From positions 1-64,000 of the forward strand of contig CAZNQD010000003.1 in NCBI GenBank assembly GCA_964575345.1: a stretch of 64,000 bases of DNA, read 5' to 3'. The position numbers and the translations under genes are program-made. This stretch comes from UBA1402 sp964575345 (GTDB lineage: Bacteria; Bacteroidota; Bacteroidia; Bacteroidales; UBA1402). This document shows positions 9,857-18,412 of this stretch, piece by piece; the first letter of the stretch is position 1, and the number at the start of each line of letters is the position of its first letter. The notes under the pieces were generated by a model. The model was not told the origin of the DNA and ran no database searches. It worked only from the letters and a program-made list of their open reading frames with translations.

Positions 9857-11173
9857 ATGAAGTATTTTTTCCCTCTTTTCCTTTTTGTCCTGATTGCCTG
9901 TAACGGACGTTCAGGCCAGCCCTATTCACAAAAAATGGTTGAATCGCTCAGTCTGCGCACATTCAACAACAACAGGAACGCCAGCACATTACAACAAGCC
10001 GATTTTAGCTATGTCCCCGGCTTAGTCGCTAAAAGTGTATTGAAAACCTTTGAATTATATCCTGACAAAAGACAATACTACGAAAGCGTCAAGGCCTATG
10101 CCGACCGTCAACTCCAGGACGATCCTGCTGCTCCGCTCAAAGTCAGAGACAACGACATCGATGCCATCAACGCCGGCAAAATCTTTTTTGACTTGTACAA
10201 GCAGTCCGTAAAAGACGGCGATACACAAAGTGCCGAAAAATACAAAGCTGCCGCCACCTTTATGTATAATAAACTTAAAAACGAACATACCCGGATTCTG
10301 GCTCCCAAACCCGGAGCCGGTGGTTTCATTCACAAAGAACGCTATCCCGACCAGATGTGGCTGGATGGATTGTATATGGGAGCCGCCTTTTATGCAGAAT
10401 GGGAAGCCACTTTCGGAGGATCCGGCAACACAGAATCCTGGTCTGACATTGCTCTTCAATTCAAGACGATTCACCAGTATACCTGGGACAAGGAAAAACA
10501 ACTCAATTATCATGCCTGGTCTGCTTCTCCGGCCGATCTCAATTCTTTCTGGGCCAATCAGCAGGAGCCTTTCACGGGAGCCTCAAAGGAATTCTGGGCC
10601 AGAGGGTGCGGTTGGTATTTTGCCGCACTGGTTGACGTACTGGAACTAATGCCCAAAGAACATCCCGATTACAAGGCCTTGCACGACATTTATACTCAGG
10701 TGGCTTTGGGCCTGAAACGCTGGCAGGATAAAAATTCCGGCTGTTGGTTTCAACTACTGCAATACGACGAAACTACCACTGCTGACGGCCTGGGCGATTT
10801 GGTAAACGGGCAACGTCACAATATCGGAAATTTACCCAATTACCTGGAGTCATCGGCTTCGGGCATGTTCTGTTACGGCATGGCCAAAGGGGTGCGACTG
10901 GGCTTACTAAACAAAAAAAGCTTTATGCCCACGGTCGAAAAAGCCTATCAGGGCTTAATTGATCAATTTATTACCGTCAATCCGGATCAAAGCATCAATA
11001 TCATTCAGAGTTGCGCCTCCGCCGGACTGGGGCCGGCCCGTAATCCCTCACGTACCGGGACCATCAATTATTATCTTTGCGGCAGCGACGTTACCATCAC
11101 CCAAAACGAAGGCAAAGCCATCGGTTCGTTCACTATGGCTTGTTGTGAGTACGAACGTTTGAAAAACAAATAA
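9857..11173 (+). CDS. GH105/GH88-type unsaturated uronyl hydrolase, lipoprotein
   Basis: It probably removes the delta-4,5-unsaturated uronic acid left by polysaccharide lyases on pectin- or arabinogalactan-derived oligosaccharides. The fold is an (alpha/alpha)6 barrel, with the expected catalytic Asp170 in DQMWLDGLYMG; HAWSASPADLNSFWANQ and EFWARGCGWYFAAL are also typical of the family. The N-terminus is a lipoprotein signal (LIAC, Cys15), so it would be membrane-anchored outside the cytoplasm. It lies 23 bases upstream of a glycyl-radical activase and seems to be the first gene of a three-gene transcript. Substrate cannot be fixed from sequence. Confidence 0.85.
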   Translation: MKYFFPLFLFVLIACNGRSGQPYSQKMVESLSLRTFNNNRNASTLQQADFSYVPGLVAKSVLKTFELYPDKRQYYESVKAYADRQLQDDPAAPLKVRDNDIDAINAGKIFFDLYKQSVKDGDTQSAEKYKAAATFMYNKLKNEHTRILAPKPGAGGFIHKERYPDQMWLDGLYMGAAFYAEWEATFGGSGNTESWSDIALQFKTIHQYTWDKEKQLNYHAWSASPADLNSFWANQQEPFTGASKEFWARGCGWYFAALVDVLELMPKEHPDYKALHDIYTQVALGLKRWQDKNSGCWFQLLQYDETTTADGLGDLVNGQRHNIGNLPNYLESSASGMFCYGMAKGVRLGLLNKKSFMPTVEKAYQGLIDQFITVNPDQSINIIQSCASAGLGPARNPSRTGTINYYLCGSDVTITQNEGKAIGSFTMACCEYERLKNK

Positions 11174-11196
11174 GGCATCCACATTTTTTTTTGATT

Positions 11197-11994
11197 ATGC
11201 AAGGTCTGGTTTTTGACATCAAGCGTTTTGCCGTCCACGACGGGCCGGGAATCAGAACCACTGTATTTCTGAAAGGCTGCCCTCTTTGTTGTGCCTGGTG
11301 CCACAATCCTGAGGGCGTCAGCCCTGAGTCCCAAACTGTCAGTAAAAACATCAGCGTAGATGGACAGCTGTTTCAAGAAGAAGAGAGGGTGGGATTAAGT
11401 ATGTCTGTTGAACAGGTAATGCAGGAATTGCTCAAAGAAAAAGTTTTTATGGACTGTTCACAGGGAGGTGTGACTTTTTCCGGAGGTGAACCCCTGATGC
11501 AGGCTGCCTTTTTAAGAAGCTTGCTTGTTGCCTGCAAAAAAGAAGGCCTGCACACAGCCGTAGACACTTCGGGATATGCAAAACTATCTGTTATTCAAGA
11601 TATTGCGCCTTTTACTGATCTTTTTTTGTATGATTTGAAACTGATGGACGACCAAGCCCATCAACATTTCAGCTCTGTCTCCAACAAGCTTATTCTCGAT
11701 AATCTCATTTATTTGCTCGAGAACAGGCACCCTCTCAGAATCCGCATTCCCGTCATTCCCGAGGTAAATTTCAATCAGGAAAATACGACTGAATGCCTGC
11801 AATTTTTAGCGGCCCACCCCGGTAATATTCAGGGAGTGGACCTCTTACCCTATCACAACATGGCCAACCACAAATACCTGCGATTCAAAAAAGAAAATTC
11901 GCTGAGTTCGCTGCAAAGTCTTCCCAAATCGAGTTTAACCTGGATCAGGGAGCAATTTGAGCGGGCCGGATTTGAAACAAAAATCGGTGGGTAA
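11197..11994 (+). CDS. glycyl-radical enzyme activase (radical SAM), probable HypD activase
   Basis: This radical SAM enzyme should generate the glycyl radical in the dehydratase encoded 19 bases downstream. The SAM/4Fe-4S cysteines are Cys28, Cys32 and Cys35 in GCPLCCAWCHNPEG. The GRE-activase motifs VHDGPGIRTTVF, GGVTFSGGEPLMQ and YDLKLMD are intact. From Cys35 to the GGVTFSGGEP motif there is only one cysteine (in FMDCSQGG). The eight-cysteine ferredoxin-like insert known from many dehydratase activases is therefore absent, giving a short protein of 265 residues like the pyruvate formate-lyase activase. I chose the ATG at 11197 over a TTG six bases earlier. Confidence 0.88.
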   Translation: MQGLVFDIKRFAVHDGPGIRTTVFLKGCPLCCAWCHNPEGVSPESQTVSKNISVDGQLFQEEERVGLSMSVEQVMQELLKEKVFMDCSQGGVTFSGGEPLMQAAFLRSLLVACKKEGLHTAVDTSGYAKLSVIQDIAPFTDLFLYDLKLMDDQAHQHFSSVSNKLILDNLIYLLENRHPLRIRIPVIPEVNFNQENTTECLQFLAAHPGNIQGVDLLPYHNMANHKYLRFKKENSLSSLQSLPKSSLTWIREQFERAGFETKIGG

Positions 11995-12013
11995 CAATTA
12001 TCCTATTAGTCTT

Positions 12014-14380
12014 ATGATGACCGAACGTATTAAACAACTTCGCCGGGAAAGTCTGGAGGCTGTCAACAGCATTAATGCCGAAAGAGCTTTGCTGATTACA
12101 GAATTCTACAGCAAACACCTGGCTTTTGGAGACTCTGTACCGGTTCAGCGTGCAAAGTCTTTGCACTATATTTTGAGAAACAAAAGCATTTGCATCAACG
12201 ACAAGGAATTGATTGTGGGTGAACGCGGTCCGGCTCCCAAAGCCACTCCCACCTATCCGGAAATCAATGTGCACTCGCTGCAGGATCTTGATATTCTCGA
12301 TACCAGAGAAAAAGTCTGGTTCCGCGTGGATAAAGAGACCCGAAAAGCCTACGAAGACCTCATCATTCCATTTTGGCAAGGACGTTGCAACCGCGACCGG
12401 GTTATGGAGAGCATGAGTCCCGAATGGCTGAACGCTTATCAGGCGGGCATCTTTACGGAATTTATGGAACAACGGGCTCCAGGGCATACTGTGGCAGGTT
12501 ACAAATTGTTTCAAAAAGGCATGCTGGACATCCTGGAGGACATAAAGCAAAGCCGGTCCAACATCGATCCTTTGAACGATCCGGCCGCCTACGACAAGCT
12601 GGAAGAACTCAAAGCCATGGAGATCGCTGCCCATGCTATCATGGATTACGCCGAACGCCATGCCCTGAAACTGGAAGAACTGGCAGCCCTCGAAAAGGAC
12701 GATCAGCGTCGCCGTGAATTGCAGCAGATGGCAAAGATCTGCCATCGCGTTCCGGCCCATGCGCCCTCCAATTTTCACGAAGTGCTGCAACATTACTGGT
12801 TTATCCATCTGGGTGTAATCACCGAGCTCAATCCCTGGGATTCTTTCAACCCCGGCAGGCTGGACCAGCATCTGTATCCGTTTTATCAGGCAGAAACAGC
12901 TGCCGGAAGCCTCAGCAAAGAACAAGCCGTTGAAATACTGCAGTCTTTCTGGATCAAGTTCAACAATCACCCGGCTCCTCCCAAAGTGGGCATCACCGCT
13001 CAGGAAAGCAACACTTATACCGATTTTTCTCTGATCAATCACGGAGGCCTTACGCCCGACGGCAAAGACGCGGTGAACGAAATGACTTTCATCCTGCTGG
13101 ACGTTATCGAAGAAATGAGGCTGCTGCAACCCAGCTCCATGGTGCAGCTGAGCGAAAAGAATCCCGACGCCTTTATTGAACGCGCTGTAAGAATCACCAA
13201 AACCGGTTTTGGACAACCGTCCATCTTTAACACCGATGCTATCATACAAGAGCTTTTAAATCAGGGGAAAAGCCTGGAAGACGCCCGCAACGGAGGCTGC
13301 AGCGGCTGCGTCGAAGTCGGGGCTTTTGGTACCGAAAGCTACATTCTGACAGGTTATTTCAACCTGCCCAAGATATTGGAAGTCACCTTACACGACGGTT
13401 TTGATCCCCGCACAGGAAAACAAATCGGCTTGCATACAGGAAAAGCAGATTCCTTTAGTTCCTTTGAATCCTTCCTGGTCGCTTTCAAGTCTCAGGTGGA
13501 GCACTTTGTACGCATCAAGCTGGCCGGTAGCAATCTGATCGAAAGTATTTTTATGAGACATGTTCCCACTCCTTTCCTTTCGCTCATCATTGACGATTGT
13601 GTAGCCAAAGGCATGGATTATGTAGGAGGAGGCACCCGCTACAACACCAATTACCTGCAGGGAGTGGGTTTAGGCACCATCACCGATTCACTGACCGCCA
13701 TCAGCTTGCATATTTTCGAAAACAAAAGCATTAGTTTCAGCGAGTTTGTCAAAGCCCTGGAGAATAATTTCAGCGGAGCAGAAGATCTGCGGTACCGGCT
13801 TTTGTATAAAACGCCCAAATACGGTAACGACGACGATATGGCTGATGCTCACCTGGCCGAAGTCTTTGATATTTATTATCGCGCTGTCAGCGGACATGTC
13901 AGCCCCAGGGGAGCGCAATATCGTATCAATCTTTTGCCGACCACCTGTCACGTTTATTTTGGCAGTGTTATGCATGCCAGCCCGGACGGACGTAAATCGG
14001 GCCTGCCGGTTTCCGAAGGCATTTCGCCCGTGCAGGGAGCCGACAGGCAAGGTCCTACCTCCGTGCTGAAATCGGCAGCCAAAATTGATCATCTGCACAC
14101 CGGTGGCACCCTGCTTAACCAAAAATTCAGCCCCGCTTTTTTTGAAAACGACGACGCCATTCGCAAACTGGGGCAATTGATCCGAGCCTATTTCAAGATG
14201 AACGGTCACCACATTCAATTCAATGTAGTGGATGCCGAAACACTGAGAGATGCACAAAAACATCCCGAACGCCATCAGGGACTGATAGTTCGGGTAGCCG
14301 GGTACAGCGATTATTTCAACGACCTGGGCACTGATCTTCAAAACGAGATCATCCAACGGACCGAACACGAATCAATATAA
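12014..14380 (+). CDS. hypD: glycyl-radical enzyme, trans-4-hydroxy-L-proline dehydratase (HypD) type
   Basis: It is predicted to dehydrate trans-4-hydroxy-L-proline to 1-pyrroline-5-carboxylate in the cytoplasm, using a radical stored on Gly763 (RVAGYSDYF) and the catalytic Cys432 in GGCSGCVEVGAFG. Start chosen at the ATG after the activase gives 788 residues. As I recall the Clostridioides difficile HypD active site, it includes F152, H160, D278, S334, F340, C434, E436, Y450, T645 and G765. The same residues occur here as F150, H158, D276, S332, F338, C432, E434, Y448, T643 and G763, always two lower. Residue 429 is Cys where I recall Thr in HypD. No pyrroline-5-carboxylate reductase gene is in the window. 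A close relative with another substrate is the alternative. Confidence 0.83.
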   Translation: MMTERIKQLRRESLEAVNSINAERALLITEFYSKHLAFGDSVPVQRAKSLHYILRNKSICINDKELIVGERGPAPKATPTYPEINVHSLQDLDILDTREKVWFRVDKETRKAYEDLIIPFWQGRCNRDRVMESMSPEWLNAYQAGIFTEFMEQRAPGHTVAGYKLFQKGMLDILEDIKQSRSNIDPLNDPAAYDKLEELKAMEIAAHAIMDYAERHALKLEELAALEKDDQRRRELQQMAKICHRVPAHAPSNFHEVLQHYWFIHLGVITELNPWDSFNPGRLDQHLYPFYQAETAAGSLSKEQAVEILQSFWIKFNNHPAPPKVGITAQESNTYTDFSLINHGGLTPDGKDAVNEMTFILLDVIEEMRLLQPSSMVQLSEKNPDAFIERAVRITKTGFGQPSIFNTDAIIQELLNQGKSLEDARNGGCSGCVEVGAFGTESYILTGYFNLPKILEVTLHDGFDPRTGKQIGLHTGKADSFSSFESFLVAFKSQVEHFVRIKLAGSNLIESIFMRHVPTPFLSLIIDDCVAKGMDYVGGGTRYNTNYLQGVGLGTITDSLTAISLHIFENKSISFSEFVKALENNFSGAEDLRYRLLYKTPKYGNDDDMADAHLAEVFDIYYRAVSGHVSPRGAQYRINLLPTTCHVYFGSVMHASPDGRKSGLPVSEGISPVQGADRQGPTSVLKSAAKIDHLHTGGTLLNQKFSPAFFENDDAIRKLGQLIRAYFKMNGHHIQFNVVDAETLRDAQKHPERHQGLIVRVAGYSDYFNDLGTDLQNEIIQRTEHESI

Positions 14381-14406
14381 GCCGGGAATTTGTTTAAGCG
14401 CTAAGG

Positions 14407-16470
14407 CTATTTTTCTACCCTGATTCTGGCGTCTACGGCAAAGATGCCTTTGTCGGTGGCTATCAGGGGATTTATGTCCATCTCCTTGATTTCCTTGGCA
14501 AAACGCAAAAGGGTGGACAAACGGACAATGATGTCGGCATACTGTTGCTCGCCCAGGCCTTTTTGTCCCCTTACCCCTTTGATTATGGGGTAACTGCGAA
14601 GAGAACGTATCATGGAAAAGGTTTCCTCGTACGACAAGGGAGCCAGGCCATAGGAAACGTCTTTGAGTATTTCTACAAAAATGCCGCCCAGGCCGCAAAA
14701 AACCACATGCCCGAAACGATCCTCGTAATTGGCACCAATATAGAGCTCCTGGCCTTTTAACATAGGCTGAATCAGCAAGGCGCTCACTTGGGGAATGTTC
14801 ATCATGCGCTCGTATTCCACCTGCAGATGCTCATTGCTGCGCACGTTCAGGGCTACACCGCCAATGTCGGTTTTATGTACCGGACCCACCACTTTCAAAA
14901 CCACCGGATAACCCGCTTTTTGGGCAAAAGCCTTGAGGGCATCCACATCGTCCGTAACCAATTCATCAACCAAGGGAATTCTGGCCAGACTCAACAGGGA
15001 GCGCACATCCTGTGGACTTAAAAAGCCACTGTAATCAAGATGATCTATCTTTTTACGTACTTCGGGCACATCCACTCCATAGAGCTGAATGTCGCGGCTG
15101 GCAGGGGTCGGTGTGTTGAGTACTCTCGAAAGAGCCGTTCCCAGGGTTACTTCGTCCGAAAAATTGACGTGTCCCTTCTTGACAAAGCTTTTCACTTCGG
15201 GGCCGGCTGTTACAATCGAAGGTAAGACCGGAAAAATCGGTTTGGAACATTCTTCCATTTTTTTATGCAGCACTTCGTAGGCGTCGTATACCTTTACCAA
15301 ACCGGGACTGCCAAAAATAACCATCATCAGGTTGATGTTGTCAAAATGTTTTTCACAATAGTCGATGGCCGTTGCCAGGTGCTCGGGAGTGCCCGTGCCA
15401 ACAAGGTCGATGGGATTGCCTACAGCCGCTCCGGGCAATAGTTTGGTTTTTAACTCCTCTACCTTTTCTCCCTCCAGCAAGGGTACATTTATATGCCCCT
15501 TGGACAAGGCATCGGCCAACATTACAGCAGGGCCTCCGGCTTGGGTAATAATGGCGCAATTCTTCCCTTTCGCTTCCTTAAGGGTGAAAATACTGGCGAC
15601 TGTTGTCAATTCTTCGCGACTGTAACAGCGCACAATGCCCGTTTTTCGGAACAAAGCCTCCACTGCCGAATCGCTGCTGGCAATGGCTGCGGTATGGGAG
15701 GAGGCCGCTCTTTTACCGGAATCACTGCTACCGGCTTTGATGGCAGCTATCTTACATCCTTTTTTTATCAGCGAAGAGGCATGATACAACATTTTATCAG
15801 GATTTTTGACCTGCTCCACATACAACATTTTAATTTTAGAATCGCGCAGGGGATCAAAATTCAGATCCATGTATTCCAGCACATCTTCTACTCCGTTTTG
15901 CTTACTGTTTCCCACCGACCAGACCGAAGAAAAACGTAAACCCTTCATCAATGCCGATTCAATGATAAAAAGGGCTGTGCCTCCGGAGCTGGAAATAAAA
16001 TCAACTCCCTCGTTATGAAAATCCGGAACCGGTTGAGTAAACACTCCATGGTAATTCATATTCATAACGCCTATGCAATTCGGGCCAATCAGAGCCGTAT
16101 CGGTTTCCTCCACAATTCTGAGCAGTTGCTCCTCCAGCAGAGCTCCTGCTTTGGTCTCTTCTCCAAAGCCGGCTGAAACCACAATAAAGGCTTTGACTTT
16201 TTTATCTTTTGCCAGAAGCTCAACCATAGCCGGGCAGGCTGCTGCCGGAATAGAAAGAATAGCCAGCTCCACTTCTGGAATATCCTTCACATTTCTGAAG
16301 TTTTTGATTCCTTGAATATCGCCTTCTTCTTTGTGATTTACGGTATATAGTTCTCCCCGGAATTTGCCTTCGATAAGATTCCGTACAATGCGTCCACCGG
16401 GTTTGTGTACATTGTTTGAGCCCCCAACAACAACTATGCTTTGAGGATTGATGAGTTCTTTGTTGATCAT
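14407..16470 (-). CDS. ADP-forming acetate/acyl-CoA ligase, fused alpha-beta
   Basis: It interconverts an acyl-CoA, ADP and phosphate with the acid, CoA and ATP, giving substrate-level ATP in fermentation. The 687-residue chain fuses both subunits. It has a CoA-binding Rossmann domain (about 8-130), two ligase domains with the phospho-histidine His259 in SSHTAAIASSDSAV, and a C-terminal ATP-grasp domain from about residue 470 (VVLKVVGPVHKTDIGGVAL). It converges on hypD, with stops 26 bases apart. The natural substrate (acetate, a branched-chain acid or another) cannot be read from sequence. A TATATTTG box precedes it. Confidence 0.9.
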   Translation of the reverse strand: MINKELINPQSIVVVGGSNNVHKPGGRIVRNLIEGKFRGELYTVNHKEEGDIQGIKNFRNVKDIPEVELAILSIPAAACPAMVELLAKDKKVKAFIVVSAGFGEETKAGALLEEQLLRIVEETDTALIGPNCIGVMNMNYHGVFTQPVPDFHNEGVDFISSSGGTALFIIESALMKGLRFSSVWSVGNSKQNGVEDVLEYMDLNFDPLRDSKIKMLYVEQVKNPDKMLYHASSLIKKGCKIAAIKAGSSDSGKRAASSHTAAIASSDSAVEALFRKTGIVRCYSREELTTVASIFTLKEAKGKNCAIITQAGGPAVMLADALSKGHINVPLLEGEKVEELKTKLLPGAAVGNPIDLVGTGTPEHLATAIDYCEKHFDNINLMMVIFGSPGLVKVYDAYEVLHKKMEECSKPIFPVLPSIVTAGPEVKSFVKKGHVNFSDEVTLGTALSRVLNTPTPASRDIQLYGVDVPEVRKKIDHLDYSGFLSPQDVRSLLSLARIPLVDELVTDDVDALKAFAQKAGYPVVLKVVGPVHKTDIGGVALNVRSNEHLQVEYERMMNIPQVSALLIQPMLKGQELYIGANYEDRFGHVVFCGLGGIFVEILKDVSYGLAPLSYEETFSMIRSLRSYPIIKGVRGQKGLGEQQYADIIVRLSTLLRFAKEIKEMDINPLIATDKGIFAVDARIRVEK

Positions 16471-16505
16471 AGAGTTAAGGTTTTAAGCGCTTACCTGACA
16501 AAGGA

Positions 16506-16513
16506 CAAATATA
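16506..16513 (-). promoter_or_regulatory. -7 promoter box of the acyl-CoA ligase gene
   Basis: TATATTTG on the minus strand fits TAnnTTTG, 35 bases upstream of the ATG at 16470. Confidence 0.55.
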
Positions 16514-16579
16514 ATTTTTTTTAGCTGTATAAATTGCTGGTAAGGAATTTTTGTCGGATATTTATCCAAAATATATGCC

Positions 16580-17962
16580 ATGTTTTCTACTCAGACATAC
16601 ATTCAACGACGAAATATTCTTTGCAGTTTACTGGACGAAGGTCTGGTATTATTAATGGGCAACAATGAAAGCCCCATGAATTACGCCGACAACACTTATC
16701 CTTTTCGGCAGGACAGCAGCTTTCTGTATTACATCGGGCTGGACCAGGCCGGATTAATGGCACTTATAGATATCAACGAAGGGCAAACTATCCTATTCGG
16801 CAAAGACGCAAGCATTGACGATATTGTATGGATGGGGCCACAGGAAAATCTTGCAGTGAAGGCTCTTAAATCGGGAATTAGGCAAAACAGAGATATCAGA
16901 CAGCTGCCTGAGGTGCTGAAAAAAGCAAAATCCCAGGGCAGAAGCATACATTTTCTTCCCCCCTACCGGCCCGACAACAAAATATGGCTTTCAAAGACCT
17001 TGGAACTTCCTATCGAAAAGCTGGCTGAACGGGCTTCCCTTAGTTTAATCAAAGCCGTGGTTCAGCAAAGGGAAATAAAGTCCGAAGAGGAAATTGAAGA
17101 AATAGAAAAAGCGGTAGATACTTCCGTGGATATGCACGTTGCTGCCATGAAAACAGCCCGGCCGGGCATGAGCGAAGCCGAGGTGGCAGCCGAAGTGCAC
17201 CGAATTGCACTTGCCCGGGGGGGAAACCTTTCTTTTCCCATAATTGCCACCATAAACGGCCAGACTTTACATAACCATTATCACGGCAACATCCTCAGGG
17301 AAGGCGATTTGTTTTTGCTCGATGCAGGCGCAGAAACGGTCAGGCATTATTCGGGAGATCTTTCCAGTACTTTTCCCGTCAGCAATACTTTTACGCCTCT
17401 CCAAAAAATCATCTACGAAGCCAGTCTGAGAGCCCACCGCGCTGCCGTGAACAGCCTGACTCCCGGCAAGACCTTTCGGGCGGTTCATAGGGCTGCCTGT
17501 CTGTCGATCATTGACAGTATGCTTGCTTTAGGTTTAATGAAAGGGAATCCTGAAGATGCTTTTGAGCAGGGAGCCCACGCCTTATTTCTTCCCTGCGGCA
17601 CCGGGCATCAGATGGGCCTGGATGTGCACGATATGGAAGATCTCGGCGAACTATGGGTAGGTTACGACGGCGAGCCCAAAAGCACTCAGTTTGGACTGAA
17701 ATCGCTGCGTTTTGCCAAAAAACTCAAACCCGGCCATGTATTTACCATTGAACCCGGCATCTACTTTATTCCTGAACTCATTGATTTGTGGAAGGCAGAG
17801 AAAAAACATCCCGATTTTTTGTGCTGGAACAAAATTGAAAAATTCAGAAACTTCGGCGGCATCCGCAACGAAGAAGATTATCTTATAACTGCAAACGGCT
17901 TTCGCCTGTTGGGAAACAAGAGAAAGCCCATGACTGTGAGCGAAGTGGAGGCCTTGAGATAA
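16580..17962 (+). CDS. pepP: Xaa-Pro aminopeptidase (aminopeptidase P, M24B)
   Basis: This cytoplasmic metallopeptidase releases an N-terminal residue that precedes proline, or hydroxyproline in some cases. The 460-residue protein has the aminopeptidase P N-terminal domain (about 1-165) and a pita-bread catalytic domain. The five dinuclear metal ligands are all visible: Asp in FLLDAGAE, Asp in YSGDLSSTF, His in GTGHQMGLDVHD, Glu in TIEPGIYF and Glu in GIRNEEDYL. It starts at the first ATG, with no signal peptide. It is divergent from the acyl-CoA ligase and sits 2.2 kb from hypD, which could be relevant to use of proline-rich peptides. Confidence 0.92.
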   Translation: MFSTQTYIQRRNILCSLLDEGLVLLMGNNESPMNYADNTYPFRQDSSFLYYIGLDQAGLMALIDINEGQTILFGKDASIDDIVWMGPQENLAVKALKSGIRQNRDIRQLPEVLKKAKSQGRSIHFLPPYRPDNKIWLSKTLELPIEKLAERASLSLIKAVVQQREIKSEEEIEEIEKAVDTSVDMHVAAMKTARPGMSEAEVAAEVHRIALARGGNLSFPIIATINGQTLHNHYHGNILREGDLFLLDAGAETVRHYSGDLSSTFPVSNTFTPLQKIIYEASLRAHRAAVNSLTPGKTFRAVHRAACLSIIDSMLALGLMKGNPEDAFEQGAHALFLPCGTGHQMGLDVHDMEDLGELWVGYDGEPKSTQFGLKSLRFAKKLKPGHVFTIEPGIYFIPELIDLWKAEKKHPDFLCWNKIEKFRNFGGIRNEEDYLITANGFRLLGNKRKPMTVSEVEALR

Positions 17963-18037
17963 AGCCCGCCACTTGGTACTCTTTAGTGACAACTGCCGCC
18001 GGGGTCTTAGAATTTGTTAATGAACAAGTCCTGCTGT

Positions 18038-18262
18038 TTAGTTGTCTTTTGACTCGTCTTTATCCTGCTTTTTTTTTCGAGGGATGAAACTTAGCAACAA
18101 AGCACCAAAAACCATTCCCCAGAGCGTGCTCAGGTAGGGTGAAGACTTAATGGGACAGCTGCCGCTCTGGCAGCCTACGTAATACCAATACAAAAATCCG
18201 CCCAAAGCACCCACTACTGCTCCCAATATAATCCATCTATTTTTTGAAAGAAATTTTTTCAT
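18038..18262 (-). CDS. DUF6132 small two-helix membrane protein
   Basis: The 74-residue protein has a first transmembrane helix (about 12-30, WIILGAVVGALGGFLYWYYV), a loop with the characteristic GCQSGSCPIKSSPYLSTLWG, a second helix (about 49-60) and a charged Lys/Asp tail. That Cys-containing loop is the hallmark of DUF6132, a Bacteroidota family that I recall lying beside rhodanese or thioredoxin genes in several genomes, with no assigned function. No such neighbour exists here: it lies between pepP and a beta-helix lipoprotein. The two loop cysteines could take part in redox or sulfur chemistry, but this is only a guess. Confidence 0.8.
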   Translation of the reverse strand: MKKFLSKNRWIILGAVVGALGGFLYWYYVGCQSGSCPIKSSPYLSTLWGMVFGALLLSFIPRKKKQDKDESKDN

Positions 18263-18332
18263 ATTTATTTTTTTTAAAACATAATGCTTTGTTTAAACAT
18301 TTATTATTACTTTTCGGCTCGAAATATAAATT

Positions 18333-18347
18333 CCCCCCAAGGGGGGG
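18333..18347. repeat. C6-AA-G7 palindrome
   Basis: Six C, two A and seven G form a near-perfect inverted repeat in otherwise AT-rich intergenic DNA between the DUF6132 and beta-helix genes. The two-base loop is too tight for an ordinary hairpin and no T-tract follows on the plus strand. It might be a short operator or a slippage-prone tract. Nothing else in 18263-18412 is recognisable apart from the candidate promoter. Confidence 0.4.
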
Positions 18348-18370
18348 TGAGGCACATGCTGAACACACTC

Positions 18371-18378
18371 TACTTTTG
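18371..18378 (+). promoter_or_regulatory. -7 promoter box of beta-helix lipoprotein gene
   Basis: TACTTTTG matches TAnnTTTG and lies 34 bases upstream of the ATG at 18413. It follows the C6/G7 palindrome by 23 bases, so the palindrome covers the expected -33 to -45 region. Confidence 0.55.
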
Positions 18379-18412
18379 AACAAAAATACAACTCTTTTAA
18401 AACTTTTATCTC

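Noticed and set aside
11945..13249. A 434-codon open frame antisense to hypD and others antisense to glyS (3614-4543) and the debranching gene (44801-45637)
   Set aside because: They mirror codon bias of the strong genes on the other strand, resemble no family and lack promoters, so I treat them as shadows.
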